Counted from the first letter of the stretch, positions 44,924 through 54,552 are shown. The stretch is 64,000 bases of DNA from an uncultured Shimia sp. (GCF_947493595.1 NZ_CANLRL010000005.1:1-64000); one strand, 5' to 3'. The notes: generated from the sequence alone by a model not told the origin. Translations and numbers: made by a program.

Positions 44924-44935
44924 ACACCTCAGGCT

Positions 44936-44972
44936 TCATTTGACCGTAAATATCCCCGCCGGAGGCACCTGC
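44936..44972 (+). repeat. Dispersed AAATATC element, copy 4
   Basis: CATTTGACC, GTAAATATCCCC and GCCGGAGGCACCTGCC match copies 5 and 7 closely. It lies 13 bases after the panB stop. Confidence 0.65.
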
Positions 44973-44995
44973 CCTCTCGGCGCGCTCAAACAGCA

Positions 44996-45024
44996 AAAAG
45001 CCCTGCGCAATCGCCGGGGCTTTT
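44996..45024. terminator. Intrinsic terminator between panB and the serine hydrolase gene
   Basis: AAAAGCCC and GGGGCTTTT (with imperfect inner pairs) close a GC-rich loop, with A and T runs on both sides. It serves the convergent genes. Confidence 0.75.
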
Positions 45025-45046
45025 CTCTTAGCATGTCGCGACATTT

Positions 45047-46321
45047 TTACAGCGGCGCGACCGCCTCCAGGATCGCAGGCACAATCTCCACAAACAAAAG
45101 CGTGTTCATACGCTCGGTCTCGGTCTGCGGATAGCCACCATTCATCGCAATTACCGTGTCGGTTGCAGGCTCCATCACCAACGCCTGCCCATGGATGCCC
45201 ACAAACACGATGATCTTGTGGCCATTGATGTTCAGCACGCGGATCTGATCTTTGTACCAGCCATCCGGTGCCAGTGCCGCCTCTTTTCCAACAGACCAGG
45301 CCGCCCGCACGCGGTCATTGCCTTGCCACAGCGCCTCAAGGAACGTGGCGGGCACCACTTGCTCACCCAGATGGTTTTGACCTTCGTTGAGGAACACCCG
45401 CCCCATTTTGGCCAGATCCCGTGTGCGCATGTTCAAGCCACCGGAAGCCACCGTGTTGCCCACCCCGTCCGCCTGGAAATAAGCCGGCCCTTCGGCCCCC
45501 AATTTGCTCCAGATCTTCGCCTCAAGGTAATCCGCCAGCTTTTCTCCGGTGGCCTTCTCCACGATCAAACCCAAAATTTCGGTGTTTGGGTCTTGATACT
45601 GGTAATGTGTGCCCGGCGCGTATTTCTGGCTATCGATGGTCAGCAGGTAATCCTGAATGCCATTCAATCCGCTGTCATTCGGGCCATTCCATTCCTGCGA
45701 CTGCGTGAACTTCGTGTCCCAGGACAAAAACGGCGGTGTCTTGATGTCCAGGCCGGAATTCATATCCGCCACATCCTGAACCGAGACACCCTCAAACGCT
45801 GTACCTTTGAACTCGGGCAGATAAGCCTCCACAGGTTTGGACATATCCAACTTACCTTCAGCCGCCGCAATCCCGGCCAAAGTCGCGGTGAAAGACTTTG
45901 TCACCGACATGTCCAGATGCGTGCTCTCCGGCGTCATCCCATTCCAAAAATGCTGGTGCAACAGCCGATCCCCTTTGAGCACCACCATGGAGTGGTTCTT
46001 CAAGCGGTACTTCAGCAGTGTATCCAGCGTCTGCTCGCCATCTGCATCCAGACCGGTCAGCTTGGCGAAATCGAACGACCCGGTCTCGTCTTTCCACTCC
46101 TCCGGCGCCACTGCGCTCCCGGGGTCCACCACATAGTGCCGCGTGAATTTATAGGCGTTGGGGAAGGTCACCGAGGCATGTTCACCGCTGTCCCAATTGG
46201 CTTGCGAAATACCAAAATGTTCAACTTGCGCCAGGAAATCCTCATCCACGGTCTGCAACTCCGCAGCCATCGCCATTGAGGAAAAAGAAACACAGCCCAC
46301 AAGAGCCAGATGCTTGAACAT
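45047..46321 (-). CDS. Exported serine hydrolase of the beta-lactamase/6-aminohexanoate-dimer hydrolase type
   Basis: A 424-residue protein with signal peptide (LALVGCVSFSSMAMAAE). The penicillin-binding-fold nucleophile motif S-x-x-K is in HLDMSVTKSFT. The second-motif Tyr is probably in HYQYQDPNTEIL, and HGQALVMEPATDT is near the end. This group includes esterases and nylon-oligomer hydrolases more often than true beta-lactamases. The substrate is unknown. ATG at 46321 begins the signal peptide, so the longer upstream frame is not used. Confidence 0.87.
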   Translation of the reverse strand: MFKHLALVGCVSFSSMAMAAELQTVDEDFLAQVEHFGISQANWDSGEHASVTFPNAYKFTRHYVVDPGSAVAPEEWKDETGSFDFAKLTGLDADGEQTLDTLLKYRLKNHSMVVLKGDRLLHQHFWNGMTPESTHLDMSVTKSFTATLAGIAAAEGKLDMSKPVEAYLPEFKGTAFEGVSVQDVADMNSGLDIKTPPFLSWDTKFTQSQEWNGPNDSGLNGIQDYLLTIDSQKYAPGTHYQYQDPNTEILGLIVEKATGEKLADYLEAKIWSKLGAEGPAYFQADGVGNTVASGGLNMRTRDLAKMGRVFLNEGQNHLGEQVVPATFLEALWQGNDRVRAAWSVGKEAALAPDGWYKDQIRVLNINGHKIIVFVGIHGQALVMEPATDTVIAMNGGYPQTETERMNTLLFVEIVPAILEAVAPL

Positions 46322-46454
46322 GGCTTGGTACTCCCAAAAGTAATCGTTCAAAACCGAGGGAACATCACCACCATGACGTGCGATGATCTCGATCACAATG
46401 AAGACTTAGGGAAGGTTGCCGACAAAAGAAGTCAGGCACTCACAAAAACGTGAC

Positions 46455-46478
46455 CACTCGGCCATTTTTGGCCGAGTG
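46455..46478. terminator. Hairpin after the D-lactate dehydrogenase-like gene
   Basis: A perfect 9-bp stem CACTCGGCC/GGCCGAGTG with loop ATTTTT lies 23 bases past the stop of the minus-strand gene. Trailing T-runs are weak on both strands. Confidence 0.6.
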
Positions 46479-46500
46479 TGTTTCTACCAGCTTGATAAGA

Positions 46501-47898
46501 TTAAAAAATCTTCCCGGGGTTCATGATCCCATCCGGGTCAATCGCCGTTTTGATCGCCGCCATCACATCCACGGCGCCACCAAGTTCCTTGCGCAAATAC
46601 GGCTTTTTGCCCTGCCCAATGCCATGTTCACCGGTACAGGTACCACTCATCTCAATCGCCACATCGTTGAGCCAGCTGACATAGCCCTGCGCCGCGGCCA
46701 CCTCATCCGGATTGTCCATATCCACCAGCGGCAGCATGTGAAAATTACCATCTCCCACGTGGCCCACCACGGTGGAAATCAGCCCCAGCTCATCCGCCTT
46801 GTCTTTGGCCAAAGTCACACATTCCGCCAGCCGCGAGATTGGCACACAGACGTCGGTGGAAATGCCTTTGGCACCGGGGCGCAGCGCCAGCGCCGCCCAA
46901 TACATGTCATGGCGCGCCTGCCACAGCTTGTTGCGGTCCTCAGCCTTCTGAGTCCACTCAAACCCGGTACCACCCACCTCTTCGGCGATATGACCAAACA
47001 TCTCGGCCTGCTCTGCCACGCCGGTTTCCGATCCATGGAACTCCAGCAACAGCAAATGCTGCTCCGGCAGGTCCAACTTCGAATAGTCATTCGCGGCCTT
47101 TACAGCCAGAGAATCCAGCAACTCAATCCGCGCCACCGGGATGCCATATTGAATGGTCATCATCACCGCCTGACAGGCCGCATCAATGGTCTCAAACGAA
47201 CAGCGCGCTGAGGACATCGCCTCAGGAATACCCTGCAGCTTCAGCGTGATCTCGGTGATGATGCCCAAGGTGCCTTCTGATCCGATCATCAAGCGGGTCA
47301 GATCGTAACCCGCGCTGGATTTCTTGGCGCGGCTTGCGGTGCGGATCACCTCACCAGACGGCAACACCACCTCAAGGCTCAGGATGTTATCCTTCATCGT
47401 GCCATAGCGCACCGCATTGGTGCCACTGGCCCGCGTAGAGGCCATGCCACCCAAAGACGCATTGGCTCCCGGATCAATTGGGAAAAACAGGCCTTGGTCG
47501 CGCAGTTCCAGATTGAGTTGCTCGCGTGTCACGCCCGGCTGCACCACACAATCAAGGTCCTCGGCATTCACCGCAACAACCGCGTTCATCTCGGTCAGGT
47601 CAATACACACGCCCCCAGCAGGCGCGTTTACATGGCCCTCAAGCGAGGTGCCCGTGCCATAGGCGATCACCGGCACCTTATGCGCCGCGCAGACTTTCAC
47701 AATGTCAGAGACCTCTTGCGTCGACTTAGCAAAAACCACCGCATCCGGCGCCTGATTTTCGATCCAGGTCGTTGTGTGCCCATGCTGCTTACGCATCGAC
47801 TGGCCGGTGTGAAACGCCTCACCAAACTGCTGTTTCAACACCCCCAAAGCCGCTGCAATACCATCCTCGTTGCGCGGCAATGCCTCTGCTTGTCCCAT
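46501..47898 (-). CDS. FAD-binding D-lactate dehydrogenase/glycolate oxidase-type protein
   Basis: A 465-residue flavoprotein of the FAD_binding_4 plus FAD-oxidase C group. The FAD-binding domain shows VIAYGTGTSLEGHV, VQPGVTREQLN, DPGANASLGGMASTRASGTNAVRYG and IGSEGTLGIITE. The C-terminal domain shows HVGDGNFHMLPLVD and GTCTGEHGIGQGKK. It likely oxidises D-lactate or a related 2-hydroxy acid and passes electrons to the respiratory chain. ATG at 47898, five bases after GGGGAG, is preferred over GTG at 47904. Confidence 0.9.
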   Translation of the reverse strand: MGQAEALPRNEDGIAAALGVLKQQFGEAFHTGQSMRKQHGHTTTWIENQAPDAVVFAKSTQEVSDIVKVCAAHKVPVIAYGTGTSLEGHVNAPAGGVCIDLTEMNAVVAVNAEDLDCVVQPGVTREQLNLELRDQGLFFPIDPGANASLGGMASTRASGTNAVRYGTMKDNILSLEVVLPSGEVIRTASRAKKSSAGYDLTRLMIGSEGTLGIITEITLKLQGIPEAMSSARCSFETIDAACQAVMMTIQYGIPVARIELLDSLAVKAANDYSKLDLPEQHLLLLEFHGSETGVAEQAEMFGHIAEEVGGTGFEWTQKAEDRNKLWQARHDMYWAALALRPGAKGISTDVCVPISRLAECVTLAKDKADELGLISTVVGHVGDGNFHMLPLVDMDNPDEVAAAQGYVSWLNDVAIEMSGTCTGEHGIGQGKKPYLRKELGGAVDVMAAIKTAIDPDGIMNPGKIF

Positions 47899-47966
47899 GG
47901 ACACTCCCCTTCAGCATGACAATTTTCGCTATGGCTACGGTGCGCCTCTCCCAAGGTCAAGCGCGG

Positions 47967-49748
47967 CTATTCGCCATGGGCCAAGCCCTCACGTCGGTTG
48001 TCCGCACCACCTTGTAAACGCCGTCCAACAGAGATCGCATGTAGTCCGGAATTGAGGTCGCGCGCATTCACCTTGTAGCCCATGCCGGTCAGCGGCTCCC
48101 CAAACTCCATCGCGGCACTCTCGGCCTCAATGTCATAAGTGCCAAAGCGGTTCACCAGATGTGGCAGGTCAATTGCCTGCTGCACGTCCATGCCCCAATC
48201 CACATGCGCGATGATGGTCTTGGCCACATAACCAATGATCCGGCTGCCTCCCGGGCTGCCCACCACCAGCGCTGGCTTGCCGTCTTTCAACACAATGGTT
48301 GGCGCCATGGAAGAGCGCGGCCGCTTGCCCGGCTCCACCCGATTGGCCACCGGCACGCCGTCGCGATGCGAGCGGAAAGAGAAGTCGGTCAGCTCGTTGT
48401 TCAGCAAGAACCCATTCGTCATCACCCGGCTGCCAAAGCCGTTTTCAATCGTCGTCGTCATCGACAACGCGTTGCCGTAGCTGTCAACAATGGAGATGTG
48501 TGACGTGGATGGCTGCGCAAAGCTTTCGCCATCCGCATAGTGCAACGCATGGTCAAACTCCGGCGCACCCGGCGCCACGCTTTCCAAAGCCGTACTGCCG
48601 TCCAACAGTTTTGCCCGCTCCGCCAAATAGTCCGCCGCCAGAAGCCCCGCGCTTGGCACGGGCACATAATCACTGTCCGCCATGTAGCGGCCTCGATCTG
48701 CAAAAGCGAGCCGCGACGCATCGCCAATCAGCCGCCAAGCCTCCGCGCTGTCTGGTCCAAGCCCTGCAATGTCATAAGGCTGAATCAGACCAAGAATTTG
48801 CCCCACGGTCAGCCCCCCAGAGGATGGCGGCCCCATGCCACAGACATCATGCGCACGGTACTCCACGCAAACTGCCGGACGCTCCTTGACCTGATACAGC
48901 GCCAGATCCACACCACTCAGAACACCAGGATTGTTGGCGTCTTGTACGGCATCCACAATGTCGGCTGCAATTTTGCCCGTGTAAAACGGCGCGGCGCCCC
49001 CGGCAGCCATCGCGCGCAAACTTGCGCCATATTCCGCGTTTTTTAACAGAGTGCCTTCCGCAAGCGGCGTTCCATTGGGCAGAAAGTAAGCCGCTGTCAC
49101 CGGATGCGACGCCAACCGCTCCGAATCCCGCGCCACAGAGGCGGCCATACGTGGCGTGACGGTGAAGCCCTCCTCCGCATGGGTGATCGCTGCGTCAAAC
49201 AGGCTTGGCCACTGGCTGCGGCCCCATTTGCGATGGGCTTCCTGCATCAACATCGGTGTCCCCGGCACACCCACAGATCGCCCGCCAACAACCGCTTCAA
49301 AAAACTTCAGTGGTTCACCATCGCGCCCCAAAAACAGCCGCGGCGTTACCGCCAACGGCGCGGTCTCGCGCCCATCCAGCGTGGTCACCTCTCCCGTTTT
49401 GGCGTCATACCAAACCAAGAAGGCCCCGCCGCCCAAACCTGAACTCTGCGGCTCGACAAGCCCCAGCACAGCCTGCACTGCCACCATCGCATCCGCCGCC
49501 GTGCCACCATCGCGCAGTACTGCGGACCCGGCCTCCACCGCCAAAGGATGCGCCGCCGCAACCATCCAGTCTTTTGCCTTGGTCGGCTCGCTGCTGATCT
49601 TCGCCTTCAAAGCATCTTGCAAGCTCTCCGGCACATCCATGCCCAGCTCAGACCCCATTTCCGGCACCACACTGTCCGCCACCTCCTGCGCCCAAGACAT
49701 GGATCCCAACAAGCAAGCTACCGAAACCACTGACAAAAATTGCTTCAT
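47967..49748 (-). CDS. ggt: Gamma-glutamyltransferase
   Basis: A 593-residue precursor with signal peptide (FLSVVSVACLLGSMSWAQE). The autoprocessing site is the Thr of QPSTSHISIVD, which becomes the N-terminal nucleophile of the small subunit. The large-subunit substrate loop contains DGRETAP, and the small subunit ends with MGPPSSGG-type, GSPGGSRIIGYV and GLHAISVGRRLQGGADNRREG blocks. It is a periplasmic enzyme cleaving glutathione and gamma-glutamyl amides. ATG at 49748 follows GGGAGCG. It lies upstream of the D-lactate dehydrogenase-like gene on the same strand. Confidence 0.94.
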   Translation of the reverse strand: MKQFLSVVSVACLLGSMSWAQEVADSVVPEMGSELGMDVPESLQDALKAKISSEPTKAKDWMVAAAHPLAVEAGSAVLRDGGTAADAMVAVQAVLGLVEPQSSGLGGGAFLVWYDAKTGEVTTLDGRETAPLAVTPRLFLGRDGEPLKFFEAVVGGRSVGVPGTPMLMQEAHRKWGRSQWPSLFDAAITHAEEGFTVTPRMAASVARDSERLASHPVTAAYFLPNGTPLAEGTLLKNAEYGASLRAMAAGGAAPFYTGKIAADIVDAVQDANNPGVLSGVDLALYQVKERPAVCVEYRAHDVCGMGPPSSGGLTVGQILGLIQPYDIAGLGPDSAEAWRLIGDASRLAFADRGRYMADSDYVPVPSAGLLAADYLAERAKLLDGSTALESVAPGAPEFDHALHYADGESFAQPSTSHISIVDSYGNALSMTTTIENGFGSRVMTNGFLLNNELTDFSFRSHRDGVPVANRVEPGKRPRSSMAPTIVLKDGKPALVVGSPGGSRIIGYVAKTIIAHVDWGMDVQQAIDLPHLVNRFGTYDIEAESAAMEFGEPLTGMGYKVNARDLNSGLHAISVGRRLQGGADNRREGLAHGE

Positions 49749-49819
49749 GACACGCTCCCAAACCAAATGACAAAACCGGCAACCTTAAGTTTTGGCCACC
49801 ATTTGAAAATCAGCTTAGG

Positions 49820-50371
49820 TCAGGACAGCCCCTGCACCAACAACGGATAGCTGCTCAGGATCTCATAGACCGCCCCTTCGGAGGTCAAAGACGAACGATA
49901 CAAGGCGATTTCGCTCACCAGAATGGGATCAATTTGTAGTGAGGCCCCGCGCGACAGGGCCGCCTGCACCCGCTCCGGCGGTTGCCGGCCATCCCGAAAC
50001 CTGCTCAGTGTCACATGCGGGCGAAACCGCCTTTTCTCTAAACCAATTCCCAAACGCCGCGCCGCCTGCGCCACATCCGCTTGCAAGGCCATGAGCGTGG
50101 GATCCGGCGCCGCCAACAGGCCAAACGACCGACTGCGCGGCGCGCCAAAGATGTCCATGCCTTTGAGGTGCAACTCAAACTGCGATTGCCGGATCAGCTC
50201 CAGTTCTTCGTGCAACGTCTCGAGCATCTCAACCGGCTGGTCGTCCAGAAACGCCAACGTCAGATGCAGATTGTTTGCCGGCACCTCGCGCCCCACGGCA
50301 ATCCGCCCTTGCACATCCAAAAGCGCTTCCGCTTCTGGCCCGTCCAACGGAATGCCAACGAAAGCGCGCAT
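49820..50371 (-). CDS. thpR: RNA 2',3'-cyclic phosphodiesterase
   Basis: A 183-residue 2H-phosphoesterase. The two H-x-T motifs are NNLHLTLAFL and RPHVTLSRF, with the spacing of the LigT/ThpR family. It opens 2',3'-cyclic phosphates on RNA ends. It begins six bases after the hydroxyacid dehydrogenase gene on the same strand, so the pair is probably co-transcribed. Confidence 0.93.
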   Translation of the reverse strand: MRAFVGIPLDGPEAEALLDVQGRIAVGREVPANNLHLTLAFLDDQPVEMLETLHEELELIRQSQFELHLKGMDIFGAPRSRSFGLLAAPDPTLMALQADVAQAARRLGIGLEKRRFRPHVTLSRFRDGRQPPERVQAALSRGASLQIDPILVSEIALYRSSLTSEGAVYEILSSYPLLVQGLS

Positions 50372-50377
50372 GATGGC

Positions 50378-51364
50378 TTAGAGCATCGCCGGAACCACAA
50401 GGTCCGGCGGGCGGTGCCCATCATCGAAGGTCTTGATGTTGATGAGGACTTTCTCCCCCATCTCGATCCGCCCTTCCACGGTGGCAGACCCCATATGCGG
50501 CATCAGCACCACATTGGGATGGCCGCGCAAATCAGGATGTACCTCATGGCCGTGCTCATACACGTCCAACCCCGCGCCAGCGATCTCGCCTGACTTGAGC
50601 AGCCGCACCATGGCGTTTTCGTCAATCACTTCGCCGCGCGAGGTGTTGATGATCACCGACCCCGGCTTCATCAATTTCAACCGGCGTGCATTGAGCAAGT
50701 GGAAAGTCGACGGCGTGTGCGGGCAGTTCACCGACACCACATCCATGCGCGCCAGCATCTGGTCCAGGCTCTCCCAATAGGTCGCCTCATACTGTTCTTC
50801 AATCTCGGGGCGCAAACGGCGGCGGTTGTGATAGTGGATCTGCATGCCACAGGCTTGCGCCCGGCGTGCCACAGCGGTGCCCACACGGCCCATGCCCAGA
50901 ATGCCAAGCCGCTTGCCACTCACCCGGCCGCCCAAAAGCGCGGTTGGTGCCCAGCCGTCCCATTCACCGGACTGCATACGCTGCACACCCTCGCCAACCC
51001 GACGGGTCACCCCGAGGATCAGCGCCAGCGCCATGTCGGCTGTATCATCTGCAGACACGCCTGGGGTGTTAGACACCAGTACGCCACGTTGCCGTGCAGA
51101 GGCCACATCAATGTGGTCCACACCGGCGCCGTAGTTGGCAATCAGCTTCAGCCGCTCACCAGATTGAGCAATCAGATTGGCGTCAATCTTGTCACTCAGC
51201 GTTGGGACCAAAACATCCGCCTCTTTCATCGCTTCAACCAGCTGCTCGCGGCTCATCGGCGTATCATCATGGCGCAGGCGCACATCAAAGAGTTCTGACA
51301 GTCGTGTTTCGACGGCTTCCGGTAAGCGTCGCGTAACGACAACACTCAGACGTTGCTTTGGCAT
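50378..51364 (-). CDS. D-isomer-specific 2-hydroxyacid dehydrogenase (glyoxylate reductase-like)
   Basis: A 328-residue NAD(P)-dependent dehydrogenase. The nucleotide-binding motif is LGILGMGRVGTAVARRAQ. The catalytic Arg is in INTSRGEVIDENA, the Glu in the GLDVYEHGHEVHP segment and the His in NVVLMPHMGSATVEGR. NYGAGVDHIDVASA is the substrate-loop block. The family reduces glyoxylate or hydroxypyruvate; exact preference is unknown. ATG at 51364 is preceded by GGGAGG. It diverges from the SH3 protein at 51475. Confidence 0.92.
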   Translation of the reverse strand: MPKQRLSVVVTRRLPEAVETRLSELFDVRLRHDDTPMSREQLVEAMKEADVLVPTLSDKIDANLIAQSGERLKLIANYGAGVDHIDVASARQRGVLVSNTPGVSADDTADMALALILGVTRRVGEGVQRMQSGEWDGWAPTALLGGRVSGKRLGILGMGRVGTAVARRAQACGMQIHYHNRRRLRPEIEEQYEATYWESLDQMLARMDVVSVNCPHTPSTFHLLNARRLKLMKPGSVIINTSRGEVIDENAMVRLLKSGEIAGAGLDVYEHGHEVHPDLRGHPNVVLMPHMGSATVEGRIEMGEKVLINIKTFDDGHRPPDLVVPAML

Positions 51365-51474
51365 GCAGGGCCTCCCAATGCTTTTCAATTCGGCGCGTTG
51401 CTGCCACACTGCCCCACAGGTCAGTCAGGCACAAGAACCTGCGAGCGCCATCAGAGCAGAAAAAATCAGGCAAA

Positions 51475-51999
51475 ATGGTCACCTTGGGTCGAAAATCTCT
51501 CGTGAGCTTGGGCGCAGTTATGCTGTTGCTCTTTGCAACCTTCGCCGCCGCAGAGGCACCGGTAGAGAAAAAGCGTGGTCCGGTCACCAACCTGCCACTG
51601 CCACGTTACGTGTCTCTGAAGGCCACCAAAGCCAACGTGCGGCGTGGCCCCTCGCGCACCCATCGCATTGACTGGGTGTTTACCCGCAAATCCATGCCTT
51701 TGCAGATCACCGCCGAATACGGCCACTGGCGCCGTGTGCGGGACATCGAAGGCGCGGGCGGCTGGATCCACTATTCCCTGCTTTCGGGTGTGCGCACCGT
51801 GATTGTGCAAAAAGACATGCTGCCGCTGGCCGTGCGCCCCGGTGAAAAGGTTGGCACAGCCGCACACCTGGAACACGGCGTTATCGCAAAGCTGGAGGAG
51901 TGCAACCCAGACTGGTGCCGCCTCAATGCCGGCGGCTACAAAGGTTGGGTTTTGAAGGAAGATCTTTGGGGCGTAGAGGCCAACGAGATCCGCGACTGA
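51475..51999 (+). CDS. Exported SH3-domain protein
   Basis: A 174-residue protein with signal peptide (SLGAVMLLLFATFAAAEA). Two bacterial SH3-type repeats follow: YVSLKATKANVRRGPSRTHRIDWVF with WRRVRDIEGAGGWIHYSLL, then LPLAVRPGEKVGTAAHLEHGVIAKLEECNPDWCRL with YKGWVLKEDLWGV. Such proteins bind cell-wall material or act as periplasmic adaptors. A Cys pair (ECNPDWC) in the second repeat could form a disulfide. ATG at 51475 begins the signal peptide. Confidence 0.87.
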   Translation: MVTLGRKSLVSLGAVMLLLFATFAAAEAPVEKKRGPVTNLPLPRYVSLKATKANVRRGPSRTHRIDWVFTRKSMPLQITAEYGHWRRVRDIEGAGGWIHYSLLSGVRTVIVQKDMLPLAVRPGEKVGTAAHLEHGVIAKLEECNPDWCRLNAGGYKGWVLKEDLWGVEANEIRD

Positions 52000-52020
52000 T
52001 CCCGCCCCAAATGACTTGTC

Positions 52021-52710
52021 TTATTGCGCCGCTTCGGCCGCTGCACGGATGGCGCGGATATTCTCACCGTAGACGTCTGCCTTATCAACAGACCCGCCTT
52101 TGAACACAGCAGAGCCCGCGACCAACACATCGGCCCCAGCTTCGGCCACCAAAGGTGCGGTTTCTGTGGTCACGCCACCGTCGATCTGAATGTGGATCTC
52201 CCGATCGCCAATCATCTGACGCAGACGGCGGGTTTTCTCGACACCAGAGTGAATGAACTTCTGCCCACCAAAGCCAGGGTTCACGGTCATAATCAGCACC
52301 ATGTCGACCAGATCCAGCACATGCTCAATACTTTCCAGCGGCGTGCCCGGGTTCAGGCTCACACCAGCTTTCACACCCTGCGCCTTGATCGCCTGAATAG
52401 TGCGGTGAACGTGGGGGCCAGCCTCAACATGCGCAGTGATCATATCGGCGCCAGCCTCAGCATACGCCTCAATATAGGGGTCCACCGGAGCAATCATCAG
52501 GTGCACGTCCATGAAGGTTTTTACATGGGGACGGAACGCTTTCACCGCGGGCGGGCCAAAGGTCAGGTTTGGCACAAAATGCCCGTCCATCACATCCACA
52601 TGCACCCAATCTGCACCCTGATCCTCAATCGCGCGGATTTCCTGGCCAAAGTTGGCAAAGTCCGCAGAGAGAATGGACGGGGCGATTTTGATTTTGCGAT
52701 CAAAGCTCAT
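52021..52710 (-). CDS. rpe: Ribulose-phosphate 3-epimerase
   Basis: A 229-residue TIM-barrel enzyme of the pentose phosphate pathway. Metal and catalytic residues sit in [47 protein letters not shown] and [15 protein letters not shown] at 52710 follows AAAAGGAGCCC. It converges with the SH3 gene 21 bases away. The 304-base upstream gap (52711-53014) holds a small hairpin (GTGACC/GGTCAC at 52749-52767) and presumably promoters; nothing else is seen. Confidence 0.96.
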   Translation of the reverse strand: MSFDRKIKIAPSILSADFANFGQEIRAIEDQGADWVHVDVMDGHFVPNLTFGPPAVKAFRPHVKTFMDVHLMIAPVDPYIEAYAEAGADMITAHVEAGPHVHRTIQAIKAQGVKAGVSLNPGTPLESIEHVLDLVDMVLIMTVNPGFGGQKFIHSGVEKTRRLRQMIGDREIHIQIDGGVTTETAPLVAEAGADVLVAGSAVFKGGSVDKADVYGENIRAIRAAAEAAQ

Positions 52711-53014
52711 ATTGGGCTCCTTTTCCGGATCTGCGCCGGGCTTTGGAAGTGACCCTTGTAAGGTCACCAAACACCTGTTGTCAGGCGATTCGAAACTGGC
52801 GGCAAAATGGCCTCTGATGGCGCAAAACACAATTGGGCACGAGATGCGGAGAAGACGCAGCTTTGGCCATTGTGTCTAAAGCTGTGCAACACAAGCAATA
52901 TTGGCCCCGGACAGGGCTTGGCAAAGCCCGCCCGCCCAGTTCAATGTGCCCGCATCGATGTTCCGCCAAAGCCCAAACATTGGGGCAGCGGCCCTTTGAC
53001 CAACCGGAGACCTC

Positions 53015-53602
53015 ATGCACGCTGCCACTCTTGCTTTGACCCTTTTTGCCACGCCGGTTTTTGCCCAATGCCCGACCTTCGCGGACATGGACTCCGGTGT
53101 GCGGCTCACTGATCTGGACGGCATCACCGAGACCTATACACGCGACGGCGCCCACTTCATCCGTGGCGCATGGGACGACGGCGCAGACTACGGCACCCGC
53201 TTTTTGCTGCTCAAAGGCCTCTATGTGGTGGAGCAGTTTGACACCGAAGACGGCGACGTGGTCTCCGGCAGCCGCAGCACACATGCATATCCGCTCAAAC
53301 CCGCCGACGCGCCCATTCCCGTGGCAGATGGCCGGTGGGACACCGAAGTGATCACGCTGGATTCCGGTGGCGCACTCACCACCCGCGAAAGCCACATCTT
53401 TGGCCCCAGCACCCAAGTCACCATTGGCGGCTGCACTTACGAGATGATGCCCGTCATCGGCATCTACCATGATGACGATGGCTATGAGGAAACACTTCAC
53501 TACCTGCCAGAACTTGGCTTTGCCTATCTTGTCGAAACCCGTCCCAAAAACGAAGCCGCAGAGCGTTACACCTACATTCGCATCGAAGCCGTTGAAAAAT
53601 AA
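53015..53602 (+). CDS. Exported protein of unknown function (paralogue of the gene at 15040)
   Basis: A 195-residue protein with a short signal peptide (ATLALTLFATPVFAQ, residues ~3-18). The mature protein begins QCPTFADMDSG and has a second Cys in VTIGGCTYEMMPVIG, followed by GYEETLHYLPELGFAYLVE. The order of features (Cys directly after cleavage, central GGCTY-x2-M-x-V, then YEE-x-L) is the same as in the exported protein at 15040. I recognise no named domain. ATG at 53015 follows ACCGGAGA. Confidence 0.78.
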   Translation: MHAATLALTLFATPVFAQCPTFADMDSGVRLTDLDGITETYTRDGAHFIRGAWDDGADYGTRFLLLKGLYVVEQFDTEDGDVVSGSRSTHAYPLKPADAPIPVADGRWDTEVITLDSGGALTTRESHIFGPSTQVTIGGCTYEMMPVIGIYHDDDGYEETLHYLPELGFAYLVETRPKNEAAERYTYIRIEAVEK

Positions 53603-53733
53603 TCAAACTCTGAACCGCTTTGCGCCACATGCAAGACAGCTATGACAAATGACGGGCTGCACATGGCAGCCGCATTGACCCATATTCAGCGCCAAGGGAG
53701 GACCAAAGATCTATACAGAACTGAGGTTCAAAA

Positions 53734-53958
53734 ATGGCACTGACAGCTACACACACCACCGAACACCACGCGCTGGGTCACATCCTGACCGCGCCTTTCC
53801 GCGCCATCGGCAACGGCCTGATCGCCATCATGGAAAGCAACAGCCGCGTGCAATACGTTGACCGACTGAACGCAATGACCGACGCACAGCTGGAAGCCAA
53901 AGGCATCAAGCGCGACGAAATTGTGCAGCACGTCTTCCGCGACCACATGCACCTGTAA
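53734..53958 (+). CDS. DUF1127-like small protein
   Basis: A 74-residue protein. The C-terminal half, VQYVDRLNAMTDAQLEAKGIKRDEIVQHVF, has the DUF1127 (YjiS-like) pattern of L-x2-L/M-x-D-x2-L-x2-x-G-I-x-R-x-x-I. The N-terminal half is an amphipathic helix (ALGHILTAPFRAIGNGLIAIM). Small DUF1127 proteins in alphaproteobacteria have been connected to RNA and phosphate metabolism; no specific role can be read here. It is a single gene with a 131-base upstream region and a likely ribosome site AGGTTC. Confidence 0.75.
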   Translation: MALTATHTTEHHALGHILTAPFRAIGNGLIAIMESNSRVQYVDRLNAMTDAQLEAKGIKRDEIVQHVFRDHMHL

Positions 53959-54141
53959 TTGTGCACCTTGGGGGGCGCCCGTTTTGAGCGCCCTTCCCAC
54001 CATACACAACGACCACGCCTAAGGCCGCGCCCCGCAACAATCGCGCGTGCCCTTCGCAAACGACAAAATTGCCTCATCGACTTTTGCGGCCATCTTCGCT
54101 TGGATGCAGCCCGATACAAAGCACCAAAGGCTCTTTTGCAC

Positions 54142-54552
54142 ATGACCTGGCTCGCCACCTTCATCTCTGTCCTGCTGTTTGTCCCTGCCATGCTGCACCT
54201 GCTGTGGGCCATTGGTGCATGGGTGCCGATCCGCAACGAAGAAGCCCTTGCGCGCGCCGTGGTTGGCGCACCCGGCCTTACCAAAATGCCCGGCGCGATC
54301 CCCTGCGCCCTGGTGTTTGTCGCGCTCTCTTTTGCGGCGGCTATACCCCACCTAACAAGCTTCCCTCTGCGCACGCCGCTGCTTTTCGCCATGGCGGGCG
54401 TCTTTGGCCTGCGTGGTCTCGCCGCCTATCTGCCGGCCTGGCGCAAACGGGTCCCGGAAGAGCCATTTGCGACGCTGGATCAACGCATCTATGGCCCGCT
54501 CTGTCTCATCCTGAGCACAAGCTTCCTACTCTTCTCGCTCTTTGGTGCCTAA
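54142..54552 (+). CDS. DUF3995 membrane protein
   Basis: A 136-residue integral membrane protein with four predicted helices (~3-25, ~50-70, ~78-95, ~115-135). The start MTWLATFISVLLFVPAMLHLLWAIGAWVP, FGLRGLAAYLPAWRK and the closing LDQRIYGPLCLILSTSFLLFSLFG fit DUF3995, a family of unknown function. ATG at 54142 is chosen because the upstream frame is not family-like. Confidence 0.82.
   Translation: MTWLATFISVLLFVPAMLHLLWAIGAWVPIRNEEALARAVVGAPGLTKMPGAIPCALVFVALSFAAAIPHLTSFPLRTPLLFAMAGVFGLRGLAAYLPAWRKRVPEEPFATLDQRIYGPLCLILSTSFLLFSLFGA

Noticed and set aside
45047-46321. Calling the serine hydrolase a beta-lactamase resistance gene
   Set aside because: It has the S-x-x-K fold motif but the Tyr motif and C-terminal part fit the esterase/6-aminohexanoate hydrolase group better.
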